Assembly: GCA_964654415.1 (NCBI GenBank)
Contig: CAZZIP010000002.1
Span: 1-64,000, forward strand
DNA length: 64,000 bases
Direction: 5' to 3'
Source of the DNA: Methylohalobius sp964654415
GTDB taxonomy: Bacteria > Pseudomonadota > Gammaproteobacteria > Methylococcales > Methylothermaceae
The position numbers and the translations under genes are program-made. The notes under the pieces were generated by a model. It was given only the letters and a program-made list of their open reading frames with translations. It was not told the DNA's origin and searched no databases. How positions within the stretch are numbered: the first letter of the stretch is position 1; every line of letters begins with the position of its first letter. This document shows, in pieces, positions 6,111 through 16,300 of this stretch.

Positions 6111-7868
6111 ATGCAGGAACGTTTGCAAAAGCTGCTGGCGCAGGCGGTGCTTAGGCTGCGCGAGCAGGGAGAATTACCTCCGAAACCTGAGCTTCCCATT
6201 CGGGTGGATCGGGCACGCGCGCCGGAGCACGGGGATTTTTCCTCCAACCTCGCCTTGGTGCTGGCCAAGGCGAGTGGCCAACCGCCGCGGCAGTTGGCGG
6301 AAAAGATCGTTGCGGCGCTGGCATCCGATCCTGCGGTGCGCCGAGTTGAAATCGCAGGTCCTGGCTTTATCAATTTCTTCGTCGACCCGAACGCCCAATT
6401 TGCCATCGTCGCCCGCATTCTCGAGGAACGAGAAAATTTTGGCCGCAGCGATATAGGTCAAGAAAAGCGAATCCACATCGAGTTCGTCTCGGCCAACCCT
6501 ACCGGTCCCCTGCACGTAGGCCACGGACGCGGTGCGGCTTATGGGGCCACGCTCGCCAACCTGCTCGAGGCGGTCGGGTTCAAAGTCCACCGCGAGTATT
6601 ACGTCAACGACGCCGGGCGGCAGATGGACATCCTGGCGGTCAGCGTGTGGCTAAGGTATCTGGAATGCTGCGGCGAGCGCTTGCCGTTTCCCCAGAACGG
6701 TTACCGCGGAGACTATGTGCGCTCGATTGCCGAAGCCTTGTATGCGCAGGTGGGGGAGAGCTTGCGCCGTCCAGGGCAGGCAGTGCAGGAAGGCCTGCCG
6801 CCTGATGCCCCAGAAGGGGACAAAGAGCGCTACATCGACGCCTTGATCGAGCGGACCAAAGTCCTGCTTGGCAAGGAGGCGTATGGTCGAGTCTTTCAAG
6901 CTGGCTTAGATGCCATCCTGACCGACATCCGCGAAGACCTCGAAGCGTTTGGGGTCCGCTATGACCAGTGGTTCTCCGAGCGTAAGCTCATCCAGTCGGG
7001 CCAAGTCGAGGAGGCGTTAAATCGCTTGCGCCAAGCCGGTTTCCTGTACGAAAAAGACGGAGCCACGTGGTTTGCCTCCAGCCGGCTGGGCGACGAGAAA
7101 GATCGAGTGGTAGTACGCGAAAACGGCCAAATCACTTATTTTGCCTCCGACATCGCGTATCACTTAGATAAACTCGATCGCGGTTTTGAAGTTCTCATCG
7201 ATGTTTGGGGCGCCGACCACCACGGTTACGTGCCGCGTCTGAAAGCGGCTTTCCAGGCGCTGGGAGTCGATCCGGCCAAGCTCGAGGTGCGGCTGGTGCA
7301 GTTTGCTGTCCTCTACCGCGGACGCGAGAAGGTACAGATGTCGACCCGTTCCGGGGAGTTCGTGACCTTGCGCCAGCTGCGCGAGGAGGTGGGCAAGGAT
7401 GCGGCACGCTTTTTCTATTTGCTGCGCAAGGCCGAACAACACCTGGATTTCGACTTGGAACTGGCAGTCTCCCACTCTACCGACAACCCAGTCTATTACG
7501 TCCAATATGCCCACGCGCGGGTGTGCAGCGTGTTCAAGCAATTGGCTGAAAGGGGTTGGACGCGGGACATGGCGCGCGGCCTGGCCAATTTGCCGCGTCT
7601 TGCCGAGCCCCACGAGCAGGCCTTACTTTCGACCCTGGCACGCTATCCGGAAGTGGTGAAACGGGCGGCTAAGCTTCGCGAACCGCACCAACTGACCCAT
7701 TACCTGCGCGAGTTGGCAGGCGAGTTCCACACCTATTACAATGCCCATACCTTTTTGGTGGAGGACGCCGAATTGCGCGACGCTCGCCTGAATTTGATCG
7801 ATGCGGTGCGGCAGGTAATCGCCAACGGCCTGGCGCTCTTGGATGTGTCGGCTCCCGAAGCGATGTAG
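6111..7868 (+). CDS. argS: Arginyl-tRNA synthetase
   Basis: A 585-residue class I aminoacyl-tRNA synthetase that charges tRNA-Arg. The N-terminal additional domain is visible (APEHGDFSSNLALVLAK), then the HIGH motif as HVGH at residues 135-138 within FVSANPTGPLHVGHGRG. The KMSK position reads QMSTRSGEFV, as in many ArgRS that lack the canonical lysine motif. The C-terminal anticodon-binding part contains YVQYAHARVCSVFKQL. I use the ATG at 6111; a TTG four codons earlier (6099) would add MAES. Neither start has a clear ribosome binding site. The SPOR gene follows 8 bp later. Confidence 0.95.
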   Translation: MQERLQKLLAQAVLRLREQGELPPKPELPIRVDRARAPEHGDFSSNLALVLAKASGQPPRQLAEKIVAALASDPAVRRVEIAGPGFINFFVDPNAQFAIVARILEERENFGRSDIGQEKRIHIEFVSANPTGPLHVGHGRGAAYGATLANLLEAVGFKVHREYYVNDAGRQMDILAVSVWLRYLECCGERLPFPQNGYRGDYVRSIAEALYAQVGESLRRPGQAVQEGLPPDAPEGDKERYIDALIERTKVLLGKEAYGRVFQAGLDAILTDIREDLEAFGVRYDQWFSERKLIQSGQVEEALNRLRQAGFLYEKDGATWFASSRLGDEKDRVVVRENGQITYFASDIAYHLDKLDRGFEVLIDVWGADHHGYVPRLKAAFQALGVDPAKLEVRLVQFAVLYRGREKVQMSTRSGEFVTLRQLREEVGKDAARFFYLLRKAEQHLDFDLELAVSHSTDNPVYYVQYAHARVCSVFKQLAERGWTRDMARGLANLPRLAEPHEQALLSTLARYPEVVKRAAKLREPHQLTHYLRELAGEFHTYYNAHTFLVEDAELRDARLNLIDAVRQVIANGLALLDVSAPEAM

Positions 7869-7876
7869 AATGAAGC

Positions 7877-8485
7877 ATGGGGCGCCAGCCGATTTACCGC
7901 AGCCGTATTCCCGCTCGTGGCCAAAGGAATTTGGTGCGGCGCACGCGCCGCACTGCTCGCTGGCAATGGCTGGTGGCGGCGGTAGCATTGGGAGCATTCG
8001 GTTATTTTCTTTATTGGCTCGCGAGCGATAATTTTGCCGCTCAGCCTCCGGTTGCCAACCCTGCCCCGACCAAGACCGAATCGGTCGAGAAAAGCCCCAC
8101 AGCAATCAAGCCCGTGCCACCGGCGGTTAAACCGACACCCAAGGAGCCGCGGTTTACTTTTTATACTTTGTTGCCGGAGAAAGAGGTCACTATTCCCGAA
8201 GGAGAGGTTCGGGCGCGCAAACGCGCTGAAATCCTGGGTCAGACCAAACCAAACGATTATTTCATCCAGGTTGGATCCTTCCACAGCCCTGACGACGCCG
8301 AGTTGATCAAGGCAAAGCTAAGTCGGCTAGGCGTTCAAGCCAGGCTGGAGAAGACCGAAATCGGCAAAGTCCTCTGGTATCGTGTGCGGATCGGGCCGTT
8401 TAAAACCTTGCGCGAGGTCGAGGCAGTCCGAGCCAGGCTGCGGGGGTATCGGATCGACAGCATTGTGCAAACGGTAAAACGATGA
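7877..8485 (+). CDS. SPOR-domain cell division protein (FtsN-like)
   Basis: A 202-residue bitopic membrane protein: a basic cytoplasmic N-terminus (many Arg in residues 1-28), one transmembrane helix (WQWLVAAVALGAFGYFLYWL), a Pro/Lys-rich periplasmic linker, and a C-terminal SPOR domain (about residues 124-200; DYFIQVGSFHSPDDAELIKA, WYRVRIGPF). SPOR domains bind denuded septal glycan. Location directly after argS is the usual place for ftsN-like genes in gammaproteobacteria, so it is probably the septal-ring activator FtsN or a close paralogue. Confidence 0.85.
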   Translation: MGRQPIYRSRIPARGQRNLVRRTRRTARWQWLVAAVALGAFGYFLYWLASDNFAAQPPVANPAPTKTESVEKSPTAIKPVPPAVKPTPKEPRFTFYTLLPEKEVTIPEGEVRARKRAEILGQTKPNDYFIQVGSFHSPDDAELIKAKLSRLGVQARLEKTEIGKVLWYRVRIGPFKTLREVEAVRARLRGYRIDSIVQTVKR

Positions 8486-9165
8486 GGAGGATTGCCTTGC
8501 TCAGCCTGATCCTGCTTGCCGGATGCGCCGCCGTCCAACCGCAGCCAAAAGCGCAGCGCGCCGCACTCTTGCCTGCAGACGCGACCAGCACGGGATGGTG
8601 GTACGCGGCGTTCGAATTCGATTGGCCCGAAGGCGAGGTGCCAGCGTGGCATAGGGACGTGATGGTGGCCCACCGCATCGTTGCTCCAGTCTTGCAGGCC
8701 TATCGAAGCCAAATCCGCTATTGGCGTATTCACAGGCGCGCCGCTCGCGATGGAGCAGGTCATCGGTTTAGCTTTATTTTCTATACTGATCCAGAAACGG
8801 CGCGGCAGATCTATGCCGCCATCGATTCTGATCCAGATTTGGAGGCTTGGCGCAGCCTGATCCGCAAGGTGCAGTTCGACGACCCGAGCAGAATTACCCG
8901 CCCCAACGTGGAGGACACCAGTGACCCAGCTTGGCCTGAGCTGATCCAAAAAACCTGGCCGGCCTACATCATGGGGATAAGCGAAATGTGGCTAGAGTTG
9001 GTAATCCGCTTGGCAGCGGAATTGGCTCCGGAGACGCTGGAGGAAGACCCTTACCGCAAGGTCCAGGAGGCTTTGGATGCGCTTTGGGCTGCCAACGCAG
9101 GCCACGCTTTCCTCCACCATCTCAACGCCATTTATGCTTACCAGCCTTTCTGGACGCGCTATTGA
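8482..9165 (+). CDS. Lipoprotein of unknown function
   Basis: A 227-residue protein with a clear lipobox (LLAGC, Cys15), so it is membrane-anchored. The mature part is rich in Trp, Tyr and His (STGWWYAAFEFDWPEG, AGHAFLHHLNAIYAYQPFW) and mostly helical in appearance. It overlaps the SPOR gene by 4 bp (ATGA), so the two are probably coupled. I do not assign a domain. The partnership with a septal SPOR protein suggests an envelope task, but nothing visible shows which. Confidence 0.7.
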   Translation: MRRIALLSLILLAGCAAVQPQPKAQRAALLPADATSTGWWYAAFEFDWPEGEVPAWHRDVMVAHRIVAPVLQAYRSQIRYWRIHRRAARDGAGHRFSFIFYTDPETARQIYAAIDSDPDLEAWRSLIRKVQFDDPSRITRPNVEDTSDPAWPELIQKTWPAYIMGISEMWLELVIRLAAELAPETLEEDPYRKVQEALDALWAANAGHAFLHHLNAIYAYQPFWTRY

Positions 9166-9288
9166 AAAATAGGGTTTGCCTTTTTGGGGCCGGTTTTCTA
9201 CACTGCAAGCTGAACGTCGTTTGTTTTACGGTGTCTTAAGAAGTAGCCGTCTCCGTGGCGGTTTTTGTTTGCTATCAAAGGTTTTTAG

Positions 9289-10470
9289 ATGTTATACGGT
9301 TTGTTCGAACTTCCCTGGTGGGGATATGTCCTCACCGTCCTTATCCTGACCCATATCACCATTGCTTCGGTTACTATTTATCTCCATCGCTGCCAGGCGC
9401 ATCGGGCTTTGGATCTTCACCCCATCGTCAGCCATTTCTTCCGTTTTTGGCTGTGGCTGACCACTGGCATGCAGACCAAGGAATGGGCGGCCATCCACAG
9501 AAAGCACCACGCCAAGTGCGAAACTCAAGGAGACCCCCATAGCCCCCAGCAGCTCGGGATCAAAAAAGTCCTGCTGGAGGGAGCAGAGCTCTACCGCAAG
9601 GCGTGCCAGGACCGCGATTCGATCGAACGCTACGGCTGGGGAGCTCCCCAGGATTGGGTGGAGCGCTATATCTACAGCCACAAGCTCTGGTCCCAAACGG
9701 GGATAGTGCTGATGCTCGTTTTAGATGTAGTGGCTTTTGGAGTACTGGGAATCACCGTCTGGGCGGTTCAGATGCTCTGGATCCCCTTCTGGGCTGCCGG
9801 TGTCATCAACGGCTTGGGACACTACGTGGGTTACCGGAATTTCGAAACTCAGGATGCGGCCACGAATTTAATCCCGTTTGGATTCCTGATCGGCGGCGAG
9901 GAGTTGCATAACAACCACCACGCCTATCCCTCTTCGGCTAAGCTTTCGAGCAAGTGGTGGGAATTCGACTTGGGCTGGGGGTACATCCGCTTGCTTTCCC
10001 TGCTTCGCCTGGCTAAGGTCAAACGGGTCGCGCCAAAAATTCGGATCGAGCGCCAGGCGGTTCCCGATGAGTCCACCGTGCAGGCAGTTATGCACAATCG
10101 TTTCCATGTCCTCAAGCTGTATGCGAAAGCCGTGATCATTCCGGTGCTCAAAAGAGAATATCGCGCCGCTGACGGCAAAGTCCGCAAAGCGCTAAGACAG
10201 ATCAAGCCGCTCTTGGTCCGGGAAGATATACTGTTTTTGAAGCCATGCCGGGAGCAGCTCATTCACGCGGCTGTCGGTGTCAGTCAGAATTTACAGACTG
10301 TCTATCAGTTCAAGCTTAGGCTCAAGGAAATCTGGAACCGCAGCGCCCCCCATCCTGAGTCCCGTCTGGAGCGGCTGAAAGCCTGGTGTCTTGAGGCCGA
10401 ACAGTCGGGCATCGACGTCCTGCGCGAATTTGCCGCGCAGTTGCGTGGTTATGCTTTACAGCCAGCCTGA
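9289..10470 (+). CDS. Membrane fatty acid desaturase (acyl-CoA delta-9 type)
   Basis: A 393-residue integral membrane di-iron desaturase. The three histidine boxes are present: HRCQAH near residue 32, HRKHH near residue 68 and HNNHH near residue 207, spaced between hydrophobic pairs of helices, as in stearoyl-CoA desaturase and DesA/DesC proteins. It would introduce a double bond into saturated acyl chains and adjust membrane fluidity. The C-terminal 140 residues beyond the last box are polar and helical, longer than in the shortest bacterial forms. AAAGG precedes the ATG. Confidence 0.9.
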   Translation: MLYGLFELPWWGYVLTVLILTHITIASVTIYLHRCQAHRALDLHPIVSHFFRFWLWLTTGMQTKEWAAIHRKHHAKCETQGDPHSPQQLGIKKVLLEGAELYRKACQDRDSIERYGWGAPQDWVERYIYSHKLWSQTGIVLMLVLDVVAFGVLGITVWAVQMLWIPFWAAGVINGLGHYVGYRNFETQDAATNLIPFGFLIGGEELHNNHHAYPSSAKLSSKWWEFDLGWGYIRLLSLLRLAKVKRVAPKIRIERQAVPDESTVQAVMHNRFHVLKLYAKAVIIPVLKREYRAADGKVRKALRQIKPLLVREDILFLKPCREQLIHAAVGVSQNLQTVYQFKLRLKEIWNRSAPHPESRLERLKAWCLEAEQSGIDVLREFAAQLRGYALQPA

Positions 10471-10906
10471 TCTGCCAACACTTTGTCGTCCAACCCTGCC
10501 GCCACTAAACTCCTTGGCGAAGGGTAAGGCGGGGGGTTGGCTTAAGCTTTTGTTCTTGGTGCTTTTGAGCGTGCCGCAGGCGTTTTTGCCCCTGTTGCAC
10601 GCCCATCTGGGGCAGGAGCAGGCACCTGCAGTCCTGCATATTCCAGGGCTTGAGCGCTATTATCACCCGGACGAGCTGGGGATTGACCAAAGCTCTCCCC
10701 TGCCATCCTGGGAGGGAATAGTCGTCCGTTCTGACGACGGGGTCCGCCGTGAGCCGCAGGCAGGCCCGATTTTGGCTGCGGTTTTGCCAGAGCCTGTCCC
10801 GTTACCGCCACACGAGCTGGAGGTGAAGCCGACCTGCCAGCCTCCAGTTCAAGCACTTCCCTCCCGACCTTATCTTCCCCTTCTTCCCCGCGCCCCGCCC
10901 GCGTAA
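10451..10906 (+). CDS. Small secreted leader protein of the metal efflux operon
   Basis: About 151 residues from the ATG at 10451, which overlaps the desaturase stop by 20 bp; a TTG at 10514 is an alternative start that would place the hydrophobic segment (WLKLLFLVLLSVPQAFLPLL) nearer the N-terminus as a signal peptide. The mature part carries HAHLGQ and HIPGLERYYHPDELG, then a proline-rich tail (PRPYLPLLPRAPPA-like). Small periplasmic proteins of this kind sit directly before czcC in many heavy-metal RND operons (CzcI-like position). No function is established here. Confidence 0.55.
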   Translation: MLYSQPDLPTLCRPTLPPLNSLAKGKAGGWLKLLFLVLLSVPQAFLPLLHAHLGQEQAPAVLHIPGLERYYHPDELGIDQSSPLPSWEGIVVRSDDGVRREPQAGPILAAVLPEPVPLPPHELEVKPTCQPPVQALPSRPYLPLLPRAPPA

Positions 10907-10930
10907 ACCAAGCCTTACCTATTTGTTTTT

Positions 10931-10962
10931 ACCCGAATGTTTGACGTAGGCGGCATTCGGGT
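10931..10962. promoter_or_regulatory. Inverted repeat before the outer-membrane efflux gene
   Basis: ACCCGAATG (10931-10939) and CATTCGGGT (10954-10962) form a perfect 9 bp stem with a 14 bp loop, followed by GTGGTTTTG. It lies 35 bp before the CzcC-like gene. It could be an operator, an attenuator or a weak terminator separating the leader gene from the efflux genes. Confidence 0.45.
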
Positions 10963-10997
10963 GTGGTTTTGCTTGTTATTCCAGCAAAGGAAAGAAG

Positions 10998-12299
10998 ATG
11001 CCTATAGGCAAATGGGTATTGTTGGCGCTGGCTGCTTTGGTTTTGCAGCCCATAGGATATACCGAGGAAGGGGGCTCGATTGATGCGGGCGGACACAAAG
11101 GTCCTCCGGCGCTGTTGGTACCGCATGTCGACGAACTGGTTTACGACTCGGATCTGACCTTGGGCGAGGTGATTGAGGCTACTTTGGCTGAGTTTCCGCG
11201 TACCTTTCTCGCTCAGGCGTTTGCCGAAGAGGCGCGCGCCTGGCGCCGGCGAGCAAACAGCTTGCTTCCGGGGCCGGTGGCTTTGGCTGGAAATTACAGC
11301 GGCGACCGAATCGGGGACAACACTGGCAACTGGGCAATCGACACTGAGCTTGTTTTCCCTTTGTGGAAATGGGGTCAGCAAGCTACCGCTGAGCGCGTGA
11401 CCGAGAAGGCCAGCCGCCATGCCGAAGCTTACCAGCAGGGATTGCGTCTGGAGGTGGCAGGGTTAGTGCGCGAGGCCTTGTGGGATTTGAAGCTGAAAGA
11501 GGTCGAATACGCCACCGCTAGAGAGATTTTGGCCTTGAGCGAACGCTTGCTTTCCCAGGTTAGACGTCGGGTGGAGGTAGGGGATTTGCCGCGCACCGAT
11601 TTGCTCCTGGCCGAGACCGATTTCCTCAAAGCTAGGGCCGAAGCGGTAGCGGCAGAAGCCGAATGGATGCACGCGCGCCAGCGCTATCGCAACCTGACCC
11701 GGATGGACAAAGTCCCGACCAATTTCGAGGAGCGCTTGAAACCCAAGCCGGCGATTTCCCCGGAGCACCCGTTGCTGTTGGCCTTGACCTCGCGTATCGA
11801 GCAGGAGAAAGCGCGGATGCAATATACCCGCTTTGAGGCCGACGTGGGTGACCAGCAGATCCTATTCACCGTGGGTAGCCACCACGAACACGTAGCGCGA
11901 GGCGGCGAGAGTTTAAACAGCATCAATGCGCGCCTGTCGATTCCCATCGGTGGCGGCGCCTATCAGGCGCCTAACGTGGCCGCGGTGCGTACCGCCTTGG
12001 CCGAAATCGAGGCCCAACGCGGCGAAGTTTACCGGCAGCTGGAAAGAGAACTGCACGAAGCCGAACACCTCTTGCAGGTGGATCAAGTGCAACTGGAGCA
12101 GGCCGAGGGGCGGCGCAAGCTCGCTCAGGCCAATCTGGAACTTTCCCGTAAAGCGTTCGACGCCGGTGAGATGGATTTGATCGACCTGCTCAAAGTACAA
12201 ATGATGGCACAGGAAGCCTTGCGCGATGCTGAGCGCTGGCGAGTCCAGGTGAAACGGGACATCGCCCGCTATAACCAGGTAGTGGGGGAATTGCCATGA
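10998..12299 (+). CDS. CzcC/TolC-like outer membrane efflux protein
   Basis: A 433-residue protein with a signal peptide (MPIGKWVLLALAALVLQPIG). Two long helical, coiled-coil-rich halves follow, typical of outer membrane efflux proteins (OEP/TolC family), with Ala/Glu/Leu-rich heptads such as EALRDAERWRVQVKRDIARY near the end. It forms the outer-membrane exit duct of a tripartite RND pump. It is directly followed by the adaptor (4 bp overlap) and inner-membrane pump genes, which identifies it as the CzcC-type partner. Confidence 0.9.
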   Translation: MPIGKWVLLALAALVLQPIGYTEEGGSIDAGGHKGPPALLVPHVDELVYDSDLTLGEVIEATLAEFPRTFLAQAFAEEARAWRRRANSLLPGPVALAGNYSGDRIGDNTGNWAIDTELVFPLWKWGQQATAERVTEKASRHAEAYQQGLRLEVAGLVREALWDLKLKEVEYATAREILALSERLLSQVRRRVEVGDLPRTDLLLAETDFLKARAEAVAAEAEWMHARQRYRNLTRMDKVPTNFEERLKPKPAISPEHPLLLALTSRIEQEKARMQYTRFEADVGDQQILFTVGSHHEHVARGGESLNSINARLSIPIGGGAYQAPNVAAVRTALAEIEAQRGEVYRQLERELHEAEHLLQVDQVQLEQAEGRRKLAQANLELSRKAFDAGEMDLIDLLKVQMMAQEALRDAERWRVQVKRDIARYNQVVGELP

Positions 12300-13381
12300 G
12301 AACTGCAGTCATCGGCTTGTTAGGGATAGCGGCGGGGGTGCTAGCTGCCCAGGAAGTCACTGTTCCCATGGAACCGGTCCAGATCGAACGCTTAGGGATC
12401 GAGCTGGTCCAGCCGGAGTCGGTACGCGAAATCCGGCTCGGATTCGTGCCAGCCATAGTGACTGTGCCGCCCCAGGCGGAGGCTTTGGTCAGCGCGCCGG
12501 TGGCCGGAAGAATTGAGGAATTGCGCGTGGCGCGCGGAGAGGTGGTGGCAGCTCATCAATTAGTAGCCCGCCTCAACAGCCCAGAACTCCTTGCAGTTCA
12601 GCAACGCTTACTCGACGCCCAACAGAACCTTAAAGTCGCGCAAGCCAGCTATGAGAGGGAGAAGTCCTTGTTCGAGGACGGGGTGATCGCCAAGAGCCGT
12701 TTCCTCGAGACCGAAAAGCTCTTCCATCAGGCTCAGATTGCTCATACCCAGGCGCGGACAGAACTGATTGCATTAGGAATGTCCAAAACGGCCATCGAAC
12801 GGCTGGCTAAAACTGGCAAGCTCGACGGCCGTTTGGAATTGGTCGCACCGGTGAGCGGTGTCGTGACCGCACGCGAGGTGACGGTCGGCCAATGGGTGGA
12901 CAAGCTTGCCCCGATGCTGCGCCTTACCAGCATCGCGGAGTTGTGGCTGGAAATGGCGGTGCCTGCGGCGCTTGCCGAGCGCCTTCGCCCAGGGACAATG
13001 GTTCGAACTGAATTTGGTGGGGCAACGGGCACGGTCACTCTGATCGGAGGGACGGTGGATCCCGCTACTCAAACAATCCTAGTGCGGGCTAAGCTTGCCG
13101 AGCAGCGCAAATTGCGACCAGGGCGCAAGGTTACGGTGGAGTTGTTCGAAACCGTCTCCGATCCATTGCTCAAGATTCCCCGCAGTGCGCTGGTCGATCA
13201 TCAAGGCGAACGGTTCGTGTTCGCGCGCGTCCCGGAAGGGTTCCAGGCACAGCCGGTAAAGGTAGCCGCAGAGACCCAAAAAGAAGCGTTTCTGGTCGGT
13301 GGAATTGCTCCAACGACCCAGGTGGTGAGCCGAGGTACAGCGGCGCTCAAAGCGGCCTGGTTGGGCGGAGAGGAAGAGTGA
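12296..13381 (+). CDS. RND efflux periplasmic adaptor (CzcB/CusB-like)
   Basis: A 361-residue membrane fusion protein. After a signal peptide (ending VLAAQ) come the lipoyl/barrel-sandwich half-motif (APVAGRIEELRVARGEVV), a helical hairpin (residues about 95-165), the second half-motif (LVAPVSGVVTAREVTVGQWV) and a beta-barrel domain (IPRSALVDHQGERFVF). It bridges the inner-membrane pump and the outer-membrane duct and, in metal pumps, may hand over metal. No His-rich or Met-rich metal-binding tail is visible. It shares 4 bp overlaps with both neighbours. Confidence 0.9.
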   Translation: MRTAVIGLLGIAAGVLAAQEVTVPMEPVQIERLGIELVQPESVREIRLGFVPAIVTVPPQAEALVSAPVAGRIEELRVARGEVVAAHQLVARLNSPELLAVQQRLLDAQQNLKVAQASYEREKSLFEDGVIAKSRFLETEKLFHQAQIAHTQARTELIALGMSKTAIERLAKTGKLDGRLELVAPVSGVVTAREVTVGQWVDKLAPMLRLTSIAELWLEMAVPAALAERLRPGTMVRTEFGGATGTVTLIGGTVDPATQTILVRAKLAEQRKLRPGRKVTVELFETVSDPLLKIPRSALVDHQGERFVFARVPEGFQAQPVKVAAETQKEAFLVGGIAPTTQVVSRGTAALKAAWLGGEEE

Positions 13382-16300
13382 TGAGCGCTTTGCTCCGTTT
13401 TGCCCTGACCCAACGCCTAGCGGTGTTGTTGGCCGCCGTAGTGTTGGCCGGCTTAGGATGGCACGCGGCCAGGAATCTGCCGATCGATGCTTTTCCCGAC
13501 GTCTCCACGCCGCAGGTGAAAGTCATCGTCAAGGCGCCTGGGATGACCCCGGAGGAGGTGGAAGCACGCATCACTCTTCCCATCGAACAGGAACTCTTGG
13601 GGCTACCGCGCCAGAAAATGCTGCGCTCGATCGCCAAGTACGCGCTCACTGACATCACCGTTGATTTCGAAGAGGGCACTGACGTCTATTGGGCGCGCCA
13701 GCAAGTGGCCGAACGCCTGAACAACGTATGGGGCGAGTTGCCACCTGGCATCAGCGGCGGAATCGCGCCGTTGACGACTCCGCTTGGGGAGATGTTCATG
13801 TTCACCATCGAGGGGGACGGCCTAGATCTGATGGAAAAACGCAGGCTCTTGGATTGGGTAATCCGTCCGGCGTTGCGCACCGTCCCAGGGGTGGCGGACG
13901 TGAACGCACTTGGGGGATACGTGCGTAGCTTCGAGGTAGTTCCAGATGCGGCCAAGCTGGCCGCGGTTGGGGTGAGCCTGGATCAGGTGGTCGAGGCCTT
14001 GAGCCGCAATAACCGAAACGACGGAGCCGGGCGCTTGGAGGTGGGTGAGGAGGCAGTGCTCGTACGTGCCCAGGGGCGGATCCAGACGTTGGAAGACGTG
14101 CGTCGGATCGTCGTGGCGGAAAGGGACGGCATCCCGGTAACCATCGGTGATTTGGGCGAAGTGCGCATCGGTGCCCTGACCCGCTATGGCGCCTTGAGCG
14201 AAAACGGCATCGGCGAGGCGGTGGAAGGGCTGGTTCTCTCCCTGCGCGGGGCGAACGCACGCCAGGTGGTGGAGGGGGTGCGGGCCAAGCTTGCCCAGCT
14301 TGCCCCTGGACTGCCGGCAGGGATCGAGCTTAAGGTGCTCTATGACCGTGGCAAGCTGGTGGACCGTGCTGTGCATACCGTGGTCAAGGCGCTGGCGGAG
14401 GCGATCGTCTTGGTTCTGATCCTATTGGTGCTGTTTTTGGGGGAGCTGCGTGCCGCGGTGACGGTGGCTTTGATCCTGCCCTTAGCGGCGCTGTTTACTT
14501 TTTTGGCTATGCGCCAGTTCGGGCTGTCGGCCAACTTGATGAGCCTTGGGGGACTTGCGATTGCGATCGGGATGTTGGTGGATGCGGCGGTGGTGGTGGT
14601 GGAAAACATCGCCACTTATCTAAGCCACGCCGACAAAACCGCGCGCCTGCCTTACCTGCACGTGATCTACCGCGCGGTGCGGGAGGTAGCGCAGCCGGTA
14701 ACCTCTGGAATCCTGATCATCGTGATCGTGTTTCTGCCTTTGCTCACCCTGGAGGGGCTGGAAGGCAAGCTGTTCATTCCGGTGGCGCTGACCATCGTGT
14801 TTGCCCTGACCAGTTCTCTAGTACTTTCACTGACCGTGATCCCCGTCTTGGCGTCGTATATCCTGCGTAAACTCCCGCATGGTGAGCCTTGGCTATCGCG
14901 GCTGCTACACCGCCTGTATGCCCCAGTGCTCTCCTTTAGCTTGACCCACAGCCGCGCCGTGGTGGTCGGCGCCGGCGTGGCTTTTTTGGTGGCTTTGGGA
15001 CTCTATACCCAGATCGGCAAGACTTTCATGCCTGTGATGGACGAGGGCGACATCGTCATCCAGAGCGAGAAGCTTCCCTCGATTAACCTGGCTCAGACCA
15101 TCCGTCTGGACCTCAAGATTCAGCAGGCAATCCTAAAAGAGGTGCCGGAGGTGGAGCGGGTGGTCAGCCGCGTGGGAGCAGACGAGATCGGTTTGGACCC
15201 TATGGAGCTGAATGAGACTGACCATTTCCTCGCGCTTAAGCCTGAAAGCACCTGGCGTGTCAGAGACAAGCCGGCGCTGATCGAGCAGCTGCGTCGGGTG
15301 ATGGTCCAGTTTCCTGGGATCGCTTTTGGCTTTACCCAGCCGATCCAGATGCGGGTAACCGAGATGCTCACCGGCGTGCGCGGCGACGTGGCGGTCAAGT
15401 TGTTCGGCAACGACCTGAATATCTTAAGCCAGAAGGCTCAAGAAATCGTCCAGGTACTGCAAGCAGTGCCCGGGGCCGTAGACGTGATGACCCGTCGCAA
15501 CGAGGGGGCGCAGTACCTGGAAGTCGTCATCGACCGTTTAGCAGCCGGGAGTTTGGGGTTAGATGTGGACACTTTGGCGCAACTTCTGCGCAGCCAGATC
15601 GAAGGGCTCAGGTTAGGGATCGTCCAGGAAGGCGTCCAGCGTACCTCCTTGCTGCTGCGGGGTCCCGGTGACCCCGACCAGTTGATGGCTCTGCGGGTCA
15701 GCCTGCCTGACGGGCGCGCCATTCCCCTGACGGCAGTGGCGCGCCTGGAAAAGCGCGAAGGGGTGGTGGCGATCGAACGCGAGCGGGGACTGCGCTATGC
15801 GGTGGTGCGCGCCAACGTCCAAGGGAGAGACTTGGTGGGGTTTGTGGAAGAAGCCAGGCGCAAGGTCGCCGAAAATGTCAAACTGCCCGTGGGCTATTAT
15901 CTCGAATGGGGTGGCCAGTTCGAGAATCAGCAACGCGCCGCCAAACGCCTGGCACTGGTCATCCCGGTGGCGCTCGGGCTGATCTTTTTGCTTTTGTTTT
16001 CCACCTTTGGCTCGCTGCGCCAAGCGCTTTTGGTCCTGGGCAATATCCCCTTGGCCCTGATCGGGGGGGTGGTAGGGCTGTGGCTGTCTGGGGAGTATCT
16101 GTCGGTGCCGGCTTCGGTGGGCTTTATCGCCCTGCTTGGGATCGCGGTCCTCAACGGCGTGGTGTTGGTGAGTTACTTCAATCAGCTTTTGGCTTTGGGT
16201 AAGCCCATCGACCAGGTGGTGGTCGAGGGGGCAATGCGGCGCTTGCGGCCGGTTTTGATGACCGCCAGCATCGCCGCTTTTGGCCTGGTGCCGCTGCTCT

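Noticed and set aside
9166..9288. Terminator between the lipoprotein and desaturase genes
   Set aside because: A T-run follows a G/C-rich stretch, but no stem of more than four consistent pairs could be drawn.
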